Source: Pseudomonas sp. (GTDB taxonomy: Bacteria > Pseudomonadota > Gammaproteobacteria > Pseudomonadales > Pseudomonadaceae). Taken from it: DNA of 64,000 nucleotides. The stretch is from positions 168,434-232,433 of the forward strand of contig NZ_JAUYNT010000028.1 of NCBI RefSeq assembly GCF_030698175.1, in the 5' to 3' direction. Of this stretch, positions 9,608 through 18,956 are shown piece by piece (the stretch's first letter is position 1; the number at the start of each line of letters is the position of its first letter). Below the pieces are notes generated by a model that was not told the origin of the DNA, made no database searches, and worked only from the letters and a program-made list of their open reading frames with translations. The translations under genes were made by a program, and so were the position numbers.

Positions 9608-9934
9608 ATGGCTCGCCAGACGTGGCTGAAAAGTTTCGCGCTACTGCTGTTGCTGGCTGTTTGCAGCCTCGCTAGCTACTCGCTCGGGCGCTGGCACAGT
9701 GCGGACTTCGACTTGCTCTGCGGCAGCGATTTTCACGACTACCGCAGCCGCAGCGCCTTGCACGATGCAAGTGGCATTCAAGTGCCCGCGGGCACCCGGT
9801 TCAAACTGCGTTTTTGCGAATACAACGCCCAGGCACGGCTGGAAGTGCTGATCGACAAGAGTGAATTCAGCCAGCTGGAGCCTGTGGCTAACCCCGCCGG
9901 TGAGCGCTGGTTGTACAACCTGCAGGCTGAGTGA
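9608..9934 (+). CDS. Small membrane-anchored or secreted protein, unknown function
   Basis: 108 residues with a good ribosome site (AAGGAGATCGTC before ATG), only 12 bases after znuA, so probably co-transcribed. An N-terminal hydrophobic helix (residues 9-25) may be a signal anchor. The remainder is a short domain with two cysteines (LLCGSD, LRFCEYN) that could form a disulfide in the periplasm. I do not recognise the family. Its position suggests expression under zinc limitation, which is inference. Confidence 0.75.
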   Translation: MARQTWLKSFALLLLLAVCSLASYSLGRWHSADFDLLCGSDFHDYRSRSALHDASGIQVPAGTRFKLRFCEYNAQARLEVLIDKSEFSQLEPVANPAGERWLYNLQAE

Positions 9935-10038
9935 GTGGTGGGTCAGGTCCAGGGTTAGGGTTAAGTTGTTAACTGGCGTAACTGGTGCTGCACGCGGGTA
10001 AATGGCGTGCCAAAAAACAACAAATATAGAGGTGCGAC

Positions 10039-10846
10039 GTGACTGAACTGCCTAGCGACATCGCCCTGTTTGAAACCCAGCAGATTCGCCGTGTGTATGA
10101 CGAGCAGGGTGAGATCTGGTGGTTTTCGGTGATTGACATCATCCAGGTGCTGACCCAGCAGCCGGATTACCAAACAGCGCGCAAGTACTGGAACAAGTTG
10201 AAGGAGCGGCTGATTAAGGAAGGCAGCCAACTGGTGACAAATTGTCACCAGTTGAAAATGACCGCCGCCGATGGCAAGCAACGCCTGACCGATGCCGCCA
10301 ATGCCGAGACCCTGCTGCGCCTGGTGCAGTCGGTTCCCAGCCCCAAGGCGGAGCCGATCAAGTTGTGGTTGGCCAAAGTCGGCTATGAGCGCATGCAGGA
10401 GCTGGCCGACCCAGCCCAGGCCGTGGATCGCGCACGCAGCACCTGGCAGCAGCATGGCCGTAGCGAAAAGTGGATTCAGCAGCGCATGCTGGGCCAATCA
10501 CGAGATCAAGAAAGGTCAGGAATACGCCATTCTGACCAATATCATTCATCAGGAATGGGCCGACCTTGGCGTCAAGGCGCATAAGGATCTCAAGGGGCTA
10601 AGCAGTCAGAATCTGCGCGACCATATGAGTGAAGCTGAACTGATTTTCACCGCGCTGGCAGAGCTATCCACCCGGCAGATTGCCGAAAGCGTGGATGCCA
10701 CCGGCATGACAGCAAACAGTGCCGCGGCCAAAAGCGGTGGCCGTATTGCCCGCAAGGCGCGATTGGAACTAGAAGAGCAGACCGGCAGAAAGGTCGTCAG
10801 CGCCGACAATCTGAAACCGCCAGCCAGCAAGCGTCTCAAGCCTTAG
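10039..10846 (+). pseudogene. DinD / Bro-N-type protein, broken by a deletion
   Basis: The first half (GTG start at 10039 with GAGG upstream) reads through a Bro-N-like domain and the DinD-typical stretches ARKYWNKLKERLIKEGSQLV and SPKAEPIKLWLAKVGYERM up to EKWIQQRM near 10490. The rest of the family sequence (NHEIKKGQEYAILTNIIHQEW, GLSSQNLRDHMSEAELIFTALAELSTRQI) continues in the +1 frame to 10846. About a dozen codons that normally join these parts are missing at the switch. The cause therefore looks like a small frameshifting deletion, not a one-base error. DinD of E. coli is a DNA-damage-inducible RecA modulator. This copy probably yields only a 181-residue truncated product. Confidence 0.8.
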
Positions 10847-10877
10847 GCTGGTTACGCCACTGTGCGACTCAGCCAAC

Positions 10878-11828
10878 CTACAACGCAAACGGCAGCTGCA
10901 AACTCACCTGTTGGCGTTGCTGTAGGCGGCGCTGGAACTCGGTGGGGTCTTTGATATGCACGCCGGTGGCGGCGGGTTGGTGGATGGCGATCAGCCGCGA
11001 CAGCCAAAAGCGCAGGCAGGCGACACGCAGCAAGGTTGGCCATAGGTGCGCCTCGGCGGCGGTGAAGGGCCGCAGGCTGGCGTAAGCACCGAGTAGGGCG
11101 CGGGTGCGACTACCATCCAGACGGCCGCTGGCGGTCGAGCACCAGTCATTCACGCTGATCGCCACGTCATACAGCATCGGGCCGGCACAGGCGTTGTGGA
11201 AGTCGATCAGTCCACTCAGGTGCGGGCCGTCAAACAGCAGATTGTCGCGAAACAAATCGGCATGCAGATTGGCGCGTGGCAGAGCAAGAATATGTGCGTG
11301 CTGCTCAGCCAGTTCGGCCAGGCTATCGCGCAGCAGCGGCAACTGTTCATCGTGCAGTTGCAGCGCCTGCAATGGCCCTTCACTGAGCATCCAGTCGAGG
11401 CCGCGATCACTTTGGTGCTCGAGTATCTGCTCGCGGGTGCTCAGGTGCAGGCGCGCCAGCAACTGGCCAACTTCGCGGCAATGCTGGGCGTTGGGTCGGC
11501 TGATGTGTTTGCCGGGCAGTCGCGGTTGCAGCAGCGCCGGTTTTTCCGCCAGCTCACGCAGGGTTTCGCCGCTTTGCGTGGCAATTGCGTAAGGCACTGG
11601 CAGGCCGGCGGCGTGCAGGCGCTGCAGTAACTCGACGACAAAGAACAGATCGCGACGCCGGCCGCGCTCAACCAGGGTCAGCACATACTCGCCGGCCTCC
11701 AGGCTAACGAAGAAGTTGCTGTTTTCCGTGCCTTCGGCAATGCCGTTAAATTCCAGCAGCCGCCCCAGCCCGTAGGGGGCCAGGAAGGCTTCTAGCTCGG
11801 CGCGTTCAACCAGGGTGAATACCGACAT
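10878..11828 (-). CDS. thrB: Homoserine kinase (APH-fold type)
   Basis: 316 residues, the usual length for the pseudomonad ThrB that belongs to the aminoglycoside phosphotransferase fold and not the GHMP family. Landmarks are FNGIAEGTENSNFFV near the N-terminus, the catalytic loop LPRANLHADLFRDNLLFD and the metal motif GLIDFHNA. It phosphorylates L-homoserine for threonine synthesis. DUF2782 and polA lie next to it, as in other Pseudomonas. Confidence 0.94.
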   Translation of the reverse strand: MSVFTLVERAELEAFLAPYGLGRLLEFNGIAEGTENSNFFVSLEAGEYVLTLVERGRRRDLFFVVELLQRLHAAGLPVPYAIATQSGETLRELAEKPALLQPRLPGKHISRPNAQHCREVGQLLARLHLSTREQILEHQSDRGLDWMLSEGPLQALQLHDEQLPLLRDSLAELAEQHAHILALPRANLHADLFRDNLLFDGPHLSGLIDFHNACAGPMLYDVAISVNDWCSTASGRLDGSRTRALLGAYASLRPFTAAEAHLWPTLLRVACLRFWLSRLIAIHQPAATGVHIKDPTEFQRRLQQRQQVSLQLPFAL

Positions 11829-11860
11829 GGCTGCGACTCCTTAGCGCTTGAGGGCGGACG

Positions 11861-12145
11861 CTACCAGCTGAAAATTTCCCAGGATGGAATCAGCATGTCG
11901 GGCTGGTCAGAGCGGATAAAGTTGCCCTGGGTGCCGTCGGCGCGCACCAGAAAGTACGGTGGCATGCCCTTGGGCGTGATCTTGATGGCATACAGAAAGC
12001 CATTCAGGCGGTATTCCTGAATGGTCTTGTCGCCGTCCTGGCGGATGGTCACATCCGGCTCGGCGGTCGGTGCGTCCTCGGCCATCACGGCAAGCGGGCT
12101 GAGCGCCAACAAACTGGCCAGCAACAGGCGGTGAAGTGTGCGCAT
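11861..12145 (-). CDS. DUF2782 periplasmic small protein
   Basis: 94 residues with a signal peptide ([22 protein letters not shown]). The mature domain has the DUF2782 pattern: [17 protein letters not shown], then [14 protein letters not shown] and a C-terminal PSWEIFSW. Function is not established. It is divergent from polA and upstream of thrB, and 32 bases separate it from thrB, so the two may share a transcript. Confidence 0.88.
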   Translation of the reverse strand: MRTLHRLLLASLLALSPLAVMAEDAPTAEPDVTIRQDGDKTIQEYRLNGFLYAIKITPKGMPPYFLVRADGTQGNFIRSDQPDMLIPSWEIFSW

Positions 12146-12223
12146 GGTAACCTTGCCTCTTTTTTATTCGTCATTGGTTCGGACATTGTAGCGCCGAGCC
12201 GCCAAAGAAGGTTGATCCTGCTC

Positions 12224-15100
12224 ATGAGCCAAGCGCCTTTAGTCCTGGTGGACGGTTCTTCGTACCTGTATCGGGCTTTTCACGCCCTGCCGCCGCTGAC
12301 CACCTCCAAGGGTTTACCCACTGGCGCGGTGAAGGGCGTGTTGAATATGCTCAAAAGCCTGCGCAAGCAGTATCCCGTGAGCCCTTTTGTGGTGGTGTTC
12401 GATGCCAAGGGGCCGACTTTTCGCGATGAGCTGTTTGCCGAGTACAAATCCCATCGCCCGCCGATGCCCGATGAGCTGCGCCTGCAGATCGAGCCACTGC
12501 ACACCTGCGTGCGCGGCCTGGGTTACCCGCTGCTGTGCATCGAAGGGGTCGAAGCCGATGATGTGATCGGCACCCTGGCCCGGCAAAGTGCGGCACTCGG
12601 CCGGCCAGTGGTGATCTCCACTGGCGACAAGGACATGGCCCAGCTGGTCTGCCCGCTGGTGACGCTGGTCAACACCATGACCGGCAGCGTGTACGACGTT
12701 GACGGGGTGAAAACCAAGTTTGGCGTCGGCCCCGAGTTGATCATCGATTACCTGGCGCTGATGGGCGACAAGGCCGACAACATCCCAGGCGTCGCCGGGG
12801 TCGGCGAGAAAACCGCGCTGGGCTTGCTGGTCGGCATCGGCGGCGGGCTGGATGTGCTCTACGCCAACCTGGATAAAGTCGCCGAACTGCCGATCCGTGG
12901 CGCCAAGACCCTGGCCGCCAAGCTGCTTGAGCAGCGCGAGATGGCCTATCTGTCCTATGAGCTGGCGACCATCAAACTGGACGTGCCGCTGGATGTACAG
13001 ATCGACGATTTACACATGCGGCCGATTGATCCGCTGCTGCTGGCGCCGGTGTACCGCGAGCTGGAGTTCAAGAGCTGGCTGGCGCAACTGCCCAGCCCGC
13101 CGTCGGTGCCGGTTGCGGCGAGCGAGCCGGCCGGTGAAGGCGTGTTTGATTTGCGCGCCTCGGCCAGTGCGCCAGTAACTGAGCTTGCTCCGCAGGCGGA
13201 CAGCGCCGTGGTTGAGGTTGCGCCGCTGGCTGAAGCTGCCGAGGTTGAAGCCATTGCGGGTTTATTCGGCGCGTACGAAACCATTCTCGACCCCGCGCGC
13301 TTTGCCGTCTGGCTGGAGAAGTTGCAGCAGGCCGAGCTGATCGCCTTCGACACCGAAACCACCAGCATCGATGCGCAGCAAGCGCAGTTGGTGGGCCTCT
13401 CCTTCGCCGTCAGCGCCCATGAGGCGGCCTATGTGCCGCTCACTCACTCCTATATGGGTGTGCCGGCGCAGCTGGACCGCGAGATGGTGCTCAAAGCGCT
13501 CAAGCCGCTGCTGGAAGATCCACACAAAGCCAAGGTCGGCCAGAACGCCAAATACGACATCAATATCCTCGCCAATTGCGCCATCGACGGTGACCCGAGT
13601 CAGGGCATCCAGCTGCGCGGCGTGGCCTTCGACAGCATGCTTGAGTCCTATGTGCTCAACGCCACCGCCAGCCGCCACAACATGGATGCCTTGGCACTGA
13701 AATACCTCGAGCACAGCACCATCGCCTTTGAAGACATTGCCGGCAAGGGCGCCAAGCAGCTGACCTTCGACCAAATCGCCATCGAACAGGCCGGCCCTTA
13801 CGCCGCCGAAGATGCCGACGTGTGCCTGCGTTTGCACCAGGCGCTGTGGCCGCAACTGCAAGCGGTGCCGAGTTTGGCCAAGGTGCTGAGCGAAATCGAA
13901 ATGCCGCTGGTGCCGGTGCTGGCGCGCATCGAACGGCAGGGGGCGTTGGTGGACGCCAAGTTGCTCGGCGAGCACAGCGTCGAGTTGGGCGACAAGCTGG
14001 TGGAGCTGGAGCGCCAGGCCTTCGCCATCGCCGGTGAGGAGTTCAACCTCGGTTCGCCCAAGCAGCTGGGGGTGATTCTCTATGAAAAGCTCGGGCTGCC
14101 GATCCTCAGCAAGACCGCCAAAGGCCAGGCTTCGACCGCCGAAGCGGTGCTGGCCGACTTGGCCGAGCAGGACTACGAGCTGCCCAAGGTGCTGATGCAG
14201 TATCGCAGCTTGAGCAAGCTGAAAAGCACCTACACCGACCGCCTGCCGGAGCAGATCAATCCGCGCACCGGGCGCATCCACACCTCTTACCATCAGGCAG
14301 TCACGGCCACCGGACGCTTGTCGTCCAGCGATCCGAATCTGCAGAACATCCCGATTCGCAGCGCCGAAGGCCGGCGGATTCGTCAGGCCTTTATCGCCCC
14401 GTCTGGCTATCAGCTGGTGGCTGCGGATTATTCGCAGATCGAGCTGCGGATCATGGCCCATCTGGCCCAGGACGAAGGGCTGCTGCACGCCTTCCGGCAT
14501 AACCTCGACGTGCACAAAGCCACTGCGGCGGAAGTGTTTGCCGTCGAGCTGAGCGAGGTCACTACCGATCAACGCCGCAGCGCCAAGGCGATCAACTTCG
14601 GGCTGATTTATGGTATGAGCGCCTTCGGTTTGGCCAAGCAGATTGGCTGTGATCGCAAGCAGGCGCAGGCCTATATCGAGCGCTATTTTGCCCGCTATCC
14701 GGGCGTGCTGGCCTATATGGAGCGCACCCGCGAGCAGGCCAGCGAGCAGGGTTATGTCGAGACGTTGTTCGGTCGCCGCCTGTACCTGGCCGACATCCAC
14801 TCGAAAAACGCCGGCCTGCGCAAAGGCGCCGAACGCACGGCGATCAACGCACCGATGCAAGGCACCGCCGCCGACATCATCAAGCGCGCCATGGTCTTGG
14901 TGGATAACTGGCTGAGCGAGTCCGGCGTCGATGCGCGGGTGATCTTGCAGGTCCACGATGAACTGGTGCTGGAGGTGCGTACCGAACTGGTTGCACAGGT
15001 TTCAGTGCGGTTACAGGCGTTGATGGGCGCTGCCGCCGAGCTGGCGGTGCCGCTGCTGGTTGAGGTCGGGGTGGGCGCCAACTGGGATGAGGCGCACTAA
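12224..15100 (+). CDS. polA: DNA polymerase I
   Basis: 958 residues from the ATG in [22 protein letters not shown]. Three modules are complete. The 5' nuclease (about 1-290) has [11 protein letters not shown] and [12 protein letters not shown]. The 3'-5' exonuclease (about 370-560) has FDTETTSID and ends in the [12 protein letters not shown] motif. The polymerase has [18 protein letters not shown], the O-helix [15 protein letters not shown], and VHDELVLEV. An Ala/Glu/Pro-rich linker between the nuclease and exonuclease domains (about residues 300-345) is longer than in E. coli and explains the extra length. It fills gaps in repair and removes RNA primers. Confidence 0.97.
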   Translation: MSQAPLVLVDGSSYLYRAFHALPPLTTSKGLPTGAVKGVLNMLKSLRKQYPVSPFVVVFDAKGPTFRDELFAEYKSHRPPMPDELRLQIEPLHTCVRGLGYPLLCIEGVEADDVIGTLARQSAALGRPVVISTGDKDMAQLVCPLVTLVNTMTGSVYDVDGVKTKFGVGPELIIDYLALMGDKADNIPGVAGVGEKTALGLLVGIGGGLDVLYANLDKVAELPIRGAKTLAAKLLEQREMAYLSYELATIKLDVPLDVQIDDLHMRPIDPLLLAPVYRELEFKSWLAQLPSPPSVPVAASEPAGEGVFDLRASASAPVTELAPQADSAVVEVAPLAEAAEVEAIAGLFGAYETILDPARFAVWLEKLQQAELIAFDTETTSIDAQQAQLVGLSFAVSAHEAAYVPLTHSYMGVPAQLDREMVLKALKPLLEDPHKAKVGQNAKYDINILANCAIDGDPSQGIQLRGVAFDSMLESYVLNATASRHNMDALALKYLEHSTIAFEDIAGKGAKQLTFDQIAIEQAGPYAAEDADVCLRLHQALWPQLQAVPSLAKVLSEIEMPLVPVLARIERQGALVDAKLLGEHSVELGDKLVELERQAFAIAGEEFNLGSPKQLGVILYEKLGLPILSKTAKGQASTAEAVLADLAEQDYELPKVLMQYRSLSKLKSTYTDRLPEQINPRTGRIHTSYHQAVTATGRLSSSDPNLQNIPIRSAEGRRIRQAFIAPSGYQLVAADYSQIELRIMAHLAQDEGLLHAFRHNLDVHKATAAEVFAVELSEVTTDQRRSAKAINFGLIYGMSAFGLAKQIGCDRKQAQAYIERYFARYPGVLAYMERTREQASEQGYVETLFGRRLYLADIHSKNAGLRKGAERTAINAPMQGTAADIIKRAMVLVDNWLSESGVDARVILQVHDELVLEVRTELVAQVSVRLQALMGAAAELAVPLLVEVGVGANWDEAH

Positions 15101-15167
15101 CGAAAAGCCTTAGCGCAGCTGGCGATTAGGCCGGCTGCGCTTGGTCGCAAGTGATTGATCTGCCGCT

Positions 15168-15194
15168 GAACTTGTCGCCCCAATCGGCGTCAGA
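15168..15194 (+). promoter_or_regulatory. AlgU (sigma-22)-type promoter of ersA
   Basis: GAACTT (15168-15173), a 16-base spacer and TCAGA (15190-15194) match the AlgU/RpoE-type consensus GAACTT-N16/17-TCTGA with one mismatch in the -10 element. It lies just upstream of the sRNA start expected near 15200. Confidence 0.8.
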
Positions 15195-15198
15195 ACTT

Positions 15199-15318
15199 AT
15201 GAATGGCTGGTGTGGCCATTTTGTTTCTTGTTGAGTGTGGCAGATCTCTGGCCTTGTTTTCACGGGCCAGTGTTGAGCCCCGAGCGTCTTCTCCCCTACG
15301 AAGCTCGGGGTTTTTTTT
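15199..15318 (+). ncRNA. ersA: ErsA-type small regulatory RNA
   Basis: The polA-engB gap contains a compact transcript unit of about 120 bases. It has an AlgU-type promoter, a U-rich body and a strong terminator with an unusually long loop that holds the pyrimidine tract TCTTCTCCCC. The place is the same as ErsA of P. aeruginosa and Spot 42 in enterics. The loop sequence fits the single-stranded seed reported for ErsA, an envelope-stress sRNA that acts with Hfq on algC and other mRNAs. The precise 5' end is estimated from the promoter. Confidence 0.85.
15278..15318 (+). terminator. Rho-independent terminator of the sRNA
   Basis: Stem CCCCGAGC/GCTCGGGG with a 17-base loop, followed by eight T (15311-15318). 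It also shields the convergent engB. Confidence 0.9.
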
Positions 15319-15343
15319 GCGTGTTTTTTGGCCTTGTTGGCGA

Positions 15344-16012
15344 TTATTCCTCGGCGGCGTCTGCTTGTTCTTCAGTCACTTCAGCTTCGGGCTCGTCCAG
15401 CAGGCCGAGCCATTGCGTCAGCACTGCATAGGCATCTTCAATTCCCATGCGCTTGGGCGCGGAGAACAGTTGGATGCTGATCGCCTCGCCCCAACCTTGG
15501 CGAATATCTTGCTGGACTTTGAGCAGGGTGTTCTTGGCGGCGCCAAAGGTCAGTTTGTCGGCCTTGGTCAGCAGAATGTGCATCGGCATCTGGCTGGCGA
15601 CGGCCCAGTCGAGCATCAACTGGTCGAAGTCGGTCAGGGGCTTGCGGATGTCCATCATCAAAATCAGCCCAGCGAGGCTGTTGCGGCTGCCCAGGTAGGC
15701 CTCCAAATGTCGCTGCCAGTGCAGTTTGAGCGGGATTGGCACCTTGGCATAACCGTAGCCGGGCAAGTCGACCAGGCGGTGCTGATCATCCAGGCTGAAG
15801 AAGTTAAGCAGCTGCGTGCGCCCCGGAGTCTTCGAGGTGCGCGCCAGGCCCGCGTGGGTCAGTGTGTTCAGTGCGCTGGACTTGCCGGCGTTGGAACGGC
15901 CGGCAAAGGCGACTTCACGGCCAACGTCCGGCGGGCATTGATCGACCTTGGCGGCGCTGATAAGAAAAGTAGACTGTTGGCACAGGCCGCGGATCGGGTT
16001 TTTGATTGACAT
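15344..16012 (-). CDS. engB: Ribosome biogenesis GTPase EngB/YihA
   Basis: 222 residues from the ATG at 16012, preceded by GGAACC. G1 is [10 protein letters not shown]2 lies at SKTPGRTQ, G3 is DLPGYG and G4 is TKAD, so nucleotide binding looks complete. EngB assists late 50S subunit assembly. The C-terminus has an acidic tail ([16 protein letters not shown]). The first ~28 codons with their ribosome site are tandemly duplicated upstream; the copy forms a short ORF whose TAA overlaps this ATG (TAATG). Translation may therefore be coupled to that leader. Confidence 0.95.
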   Translation of the reverse strand: MSIKNPIRGLCQQSTFLISAAKVDQCPPDVGREVAFAGRSNAGKSSALNTLTHAGLARTSKTPGRTQLLNFFSLDDQHRLVDLPGYGYAKVPIPLKLHWQRHLEAYLGSRNSLAGLILMMDIRKPLTDFDQLMLDWAVASQMPMHILLTKADKLTFGAAKNTLLKVQQDIRQGWGEAISIQLFSAPKRMGIEDAYAVLTQWLGLLDEPEAEVTEEQADAAEE

Positions 16013-16128
16013 TAGCGGTTCCACAGGGCCGGCGGACATTGATCGACCTTGGCGGCGCTGATAAGAAGAATGGACTGTTGGCGCAGGCCGAGAGTTGAGA
16101 TTTTGACTGACATTAGCGGTTCCACAGG
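15928..16128. repeat. 100-bp direct tandem duplication of the engB 5' end
   Basis: Bases 15928-16027 and 16029-16128 align without gaps over nearly their whole length with roughly 15 differences. Long identical blocks include CATTGATCGACCTTGGCGGC and CATTAGCGGTTCCACAGG. The copy nearest the gene is coding. The outer copy holds a second ATG and ribosome site. Confidence 0.92.
16012..16113 (-). CDS. Upstream ORF (33 codons) created by duplication, overlapping engB start
   Basis: The ATG at 16113 has the same GGAACC ribosome site as engB. The frame encodes 33 residues that track the engB N-terminus ([20 protein letters not shown] against [20 protein letters not shown]). It ends in TAA at 16014-16012, sharing one base with the engB ATG. 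It may be a translated leader peptide. No product is proven, and it could be a silent remnant. Confidence 0.5.
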   Translation of the reverse strand: MSVKISTLGLRQQSILLISAAKVDQCPPALWNR

Positions 16129-16310
16129 TGCGACGCGGTGTCGCTGGGGCGGTTTCGTTTCAGTTTGCACGGCTGCAGTATATAATGCCGCATATTTAGT
16201 GTGCGCTTTGTGCTTTACCCTATGCTGCTTTTAACAATAAAAGTCTTGGGATCGATTAAATAGGCTGCGCGTTAGAACGCAGGACGTTCCCATCCCTGAT
16301 GAGGTCGACC

Positions 16311-16601
16311 ATGAAACAATTATTTATCGCCGCAAGCATCGCCTTGTGCGCGTTTAACGTGCAAGCCGCCCAAGATCCAGAAGCCGTGTTTAACCGCAGT
16401 TGCGGGGCTTGCCACAATGGCCAGTTGCCAATGGCGCCGAAAAAAGGCGATGTGGCTGCTTGGACACCGCGCCTGCAGCAGGGTATGCCGACCATGATTA
16501 AGCACGTCACCGAAGGTTTCAATGCCATGCCGCCGCGTGGCATTTGCATGGACTGCACTGCTGAAGATTACCAAGCTGTCATCGAATGGATGAGCAAGTA
16601 G
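16311..16601 (+). CDS. Cytochrome c5-family monoheme protein
   Basis: 96 residues from the ATG at 16311 with GAGG seven bases upstream; an in-frame ATG at 16299 has no such site. A signal peptide ends QAA. One heme motif CGACH lies near residue 31, with a distal methionine in NAMPPRG. A second cysteine pair (CMDC) near the C-terminus is the c5-type disulfide. It is a small periplasmic electron carrier, placed just ahead of cytochrome c4 as in other Pseudomonas. Confidence 0.92.
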   Translation: MKQLFIAASIALCAFNVQAAQDPEAVFNRSCGACHNGQLPMAPKKGDVAAWTPRLQQGMPTMIKHVTEGFNAMPPRGICMDCTAEDYQAVIEWMSK

Positions 16602-16644
16602 TCCGACCGCCCTATCTCAACCCTTAGCCGTATCTGGATTATCG

Positions 16645-17250
16645 ATGAACAAATTACTCGTGAGTCTGCTGTTGACCTTGGGCATTACCGGGATGGCGCA
16701 TGCCGCTGGCGACGCTGCTGCGGGTCAGGGCAAAGTGGCTGTGTGTGGCGCTTGTCACGGTGCTGACGGTAACAGCCTGGCGCCAACCTTCCCAAAACTG
16801 GCTGGCCAAGGTGAGCGTTACCTGCTCAAGCAATTGCGCGACATCAAGTCGGGCGCCCGTGCGGTGGTGCCTATGACAGGCATGCTGAGCAGTCTGAGCG
16901 AGCAGGACTTAGCCGACATCGCCGCCTACTTTGCTAGTCAGAATATGAGTGTGGGTGCGGCTGATCCAAAATTAGTCGCCCGTGGCCAAGAGTTGTTCCG
17001 TGGCGGCAAGCTCGAGCAAGGCATGCCCGCCTGCACCGGTTGCCACTCACCGACCGGTGCGGGTAATGCCACCGCCGGCTTCCCGAAAATTGGCGGCCAG
17101 CACGGGGATTACATCACGCTGCAGTTGACCAGCTTCCGTGAAGGCGAGCGCACCAATGACGGCGACACCAAGATCATGCGCTCGATTGCCGAGAAGCTCA
17201 GCAACAAAGATATCGCCGCATTGTCGAGCTACATTCAGGGCCTGCATTGA
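16645..17250 (+). CDS. cc4: Diheme cytochrome c4
   Basis: 201 residues, signal peptide ending AHA, then two similar cytochrome c lobes with heme motifs CGACH (about residue 33) and CTGCH (about 132). Distal methionines sit in VPMTGML and KIMRSIA. c4 proteins are inner-membrane-associated electron donors to cbb3-type oxidases. It lies 43 bases after the c5 gene and before a very strong terminator, so the two cytochromes probably form one transcript. Confidence 0.95.
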   Translation: MNKLLVSLLLTLGITGMAHAAGDAAAGQGKVAVCGACHGADGNSLAPTFPKLAGQGERYLLKQLRDIKSGARAVVPMTGMLSSLSEQDLADIAAYFASQNMSVGAADPKLVARGQELFRGGKLEQGMPACTGCHSPTGAGNATAGFPKIGGQHGDYITLQLTSFREGERTNDGDTKIMRSIAEKLSNKDIAALSSYIQGLH

Positions 17251-17268
17251 CTGCCGGCTAGCAGTTAG

Positions 17269-17296
17269 AAAAAGGGTGGCCATGGCCACCCTTTTT
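17269..17296. terminator. Terminator downstream of cytochrome c4
   Basis: A perfect 28-bp palindrome, AAAAAGGGTGGCCA facing TGGCCACCCTTTTT, lies 18 bases after the c4 stop. A-rich and T-rich ends make it usable in both directions. Confidence 0.92.
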
Positions 17297-17389
17297 CTTT
17301 GCGGGCCTGGCTACAATGGCGGAACCTGACGGTGTGATCATGGTCAGAGCCTGGTCCCCAATAGTCCCTTATTTTGCTTGGAGCTAAGT

Positions 17390-18058
17390 ATGCGTAACCT
17401 GATTTTGTCTGCTGTATTGGCCGGTACCAGCCTGTTTGGCCTCACGGCGCAGGCTGCGGATGCGCCGGTGCTGCTGGAGGCACCCAAAGCCGCCATGAAT
17501 TTGGAAGCCGGCAAGCAGTATGTCGAACTGAACACGGCGGTGCCGGTGTCCAAGCCTGGCAAAATCGAAGTGGTTGAGCTGTTTTGGTACGGCTGCCCGC
17601 ATTGCTATAGCTTTGAACCGACCATCAACCCGTGGGCTGAGAAGCTCCCGGCTGATGTGAACTTTGTCCGCATTCCCGCTATGTTCGGCGGTGTTTGGGA
17701 TATTCATGGTCAGGCGTTTATCACCCTGGAAACCATGCAAGTTGAACACAAGGTGCACAAGGCGGTATTCGAGGCGATTCAAAAAGAGGGCAAAAAGCTC
17801 GCTAACCCAGAAGCGTTCGCCGACTTCGTCGCCACTCAGGGTGTCGATAGAGAGGCCTTCCTGAATACCTACAACTCCTTCGGGGTTAAAGGTCAGGTGG
17901 CGAATGCCAAGCGTCTGGCGATGGCCTATCAGATCACTGGCGTGCCAAGCATGATTGTTAACGGTAAGTACCGTTTCGATATCGGCTCATCGGGTGGCCC
18001 AGAGCAAACCCTGCAAGTTGCCGATCAATTGATCGCCAAAGAACGCGCCGCTAAATAG
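17390..18058 (+). CDS. dsbA: Thiol:disulfide interchange protein DsbA
   Basis: 222 residues from the ATG at 17390, with GGAG upstream; an in-frame TTG twelve bases earlier is not needed. Signal peptide ends AQA. The thioredoxin active site is CPHC near residue 69 in ELFWYGCPHCYSFEP, and the cis-proline loop is TGVPSMIVN. It introduces disulfides into exported proteins in the periplasm. The neighbouring c-type cytochromes also mature in the periplasm, but co-regulation is not shown. Confidence 0.96.
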   Translation: MRNLILSAVLAGTSLFGLTAQAADAPVLLEAPKAAMNLEAGKQYVELNTAVPVSKPGKIEVVELFWYGCPHCYSFEPTINPWAEKLPADVNFVRIPAMFGGVWDIHGQAFITLETMQVEHKVHKAVFEAIQKEGKKLANPEAFADFVATQGVDREAFLNTYNSFGVKGQVANAKRLAMAYQITGVPSMIVNGKYRFDIGSSGGPEQTLQVADQLIAKERAAK

Positions 18059-18074
18059 CGCGCGACTCACGGCG

Positions 18075-18956
18075 ATGCTGCGACGTTTGCGTGTTCAGCG
18101 CACGGTTGACCTGTGTAATCCACAGGTCAACGCGCTGTGCCAAGGCGACAGTGGCTTGCCGGCCGATGGCCGCTTGCGGCTGCTGAGTTTCAATATCCAG
18201 GTTGGCATCAGCACTGAGCGTTATCGCCATTACCTGACGCGGGGCTGGCAGCACTTGCTGCCACACCCCGGACGGGCGAGCAATTTGCAAAAAATTGGCG
18301 CGCTGATCAACGATTATGATCTGGTCGCGCTGCAGGAAGTCGATGGTGGCAGCCTGCGCTCGGGCTTTATCAATCAGGTCGAGCACCTGGCCCAACTCGG
18401 GCGCTTCCCCTTCTGGTATCAGCAGCTCAATCGCAATCTTGGCCATTTTGGGCAGCACAGCAATGGCGTGCTGACCCGCTTGCAGCCCAGCGTGCTGGAA
18501 GATCACCCATTGCCCGGGCCGCAGGGCCGTGGGGCAATTCTGTTGCGCTTTGGCGAAGGCAAAGACGCTTTGCTGGTGGTGATGATGCACCTGGCACTCG
18601 GGTCACGCACCCGCACGTTACAGCTGGCTTATATCCGTGAACTGATTGTGGGCTATCGACATGTGGTGCTGATGGGCGACATGAACACCCATGCCGTCGA
18701 CCTGCTGGAGAAGTCGCCGCTGCGCGACCTTGGACTGCTGGCGCCGCAAGTGCAGGCGACCTTCCCCAGCTGGCAACCCCAGCGTTGCTTGGATCATATT
18801 TTGCTCAGTCCAGAACTTAGTTTGGTGAAGGTTGAAGTTTTGCCCATGCCGATCTCCGATCATCTACCGGTCGCCGTAGAAATTCATCTGCCTGGGTTTC
18901 TGGCTGGCACACTGGGGCCTATGCTCAACACGCCTCCCGGTGGATCGAATCTATGA
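18075..18956 (+). CDS. Endonuclease/exonuclease/phosphatase-family hydrolase
   Basis: 293 residues with EEP-fold motifs in order: [16 protein letters not shown] (catalytic Glu), MGDMNTHA, a C-terminal CLDHILLS and the final [11 protein letters not shown]. These are the Mg-dependent phosphoesterase residues shared by ExoIII, DNase I and sphingomyelinases. Substrate is unknown. There is no signal peptide. It corresponds to PA5488 by position and overlaps the next gene by four bases (ATGA), so the two are translationally coupled. Confidence 0.88.
   Translation: MLRRLRVQRTVDLCNPQVNALCQGDSGLPADGRLRLLSFNIQVGISTERYRHYLTRGWQHLLPHPGRASNLQKIGALINDYDLVALQEVDGGSLRSGFINQVEHLAQLGRFPFWYQQLNRNLGHFGQHSNGVLTRLQPSVLEDHPLPGPQGRGAILLRFGEGKDALLVVMMHLALGSRTRTLQLAYIRELIVGYRHVVLMGDMNTHAVDLLEKSPLRDLGLLAPQVQATFPSWQPQRCLDHILLSPELSLVKVEVLPMPISDHLPVAVEIHLPGFLAGTLGPMLNTPPGGSNL

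Noticed and set aside
9950..9970. GGGTTAGGGTTAA resembling telomere-type repeats
   Set aside because: Only two partial units in an intergenic gap; chance in this composition.
13262..14956. A 564-codon frame on the minus strand inside polA
   Set aside because: Antisense shadow of a well-supported gene, with no domain and a His/Gln/Arg-biased composition.
16165..16186. TTGCAC plus TATAAT as a sigma-70 promoter for cytochrome c5
   Set aside because: The -10 hexamer is perfect but the spacing to TTGCAC is only ten bases, so the pair does not form a valid promoter.
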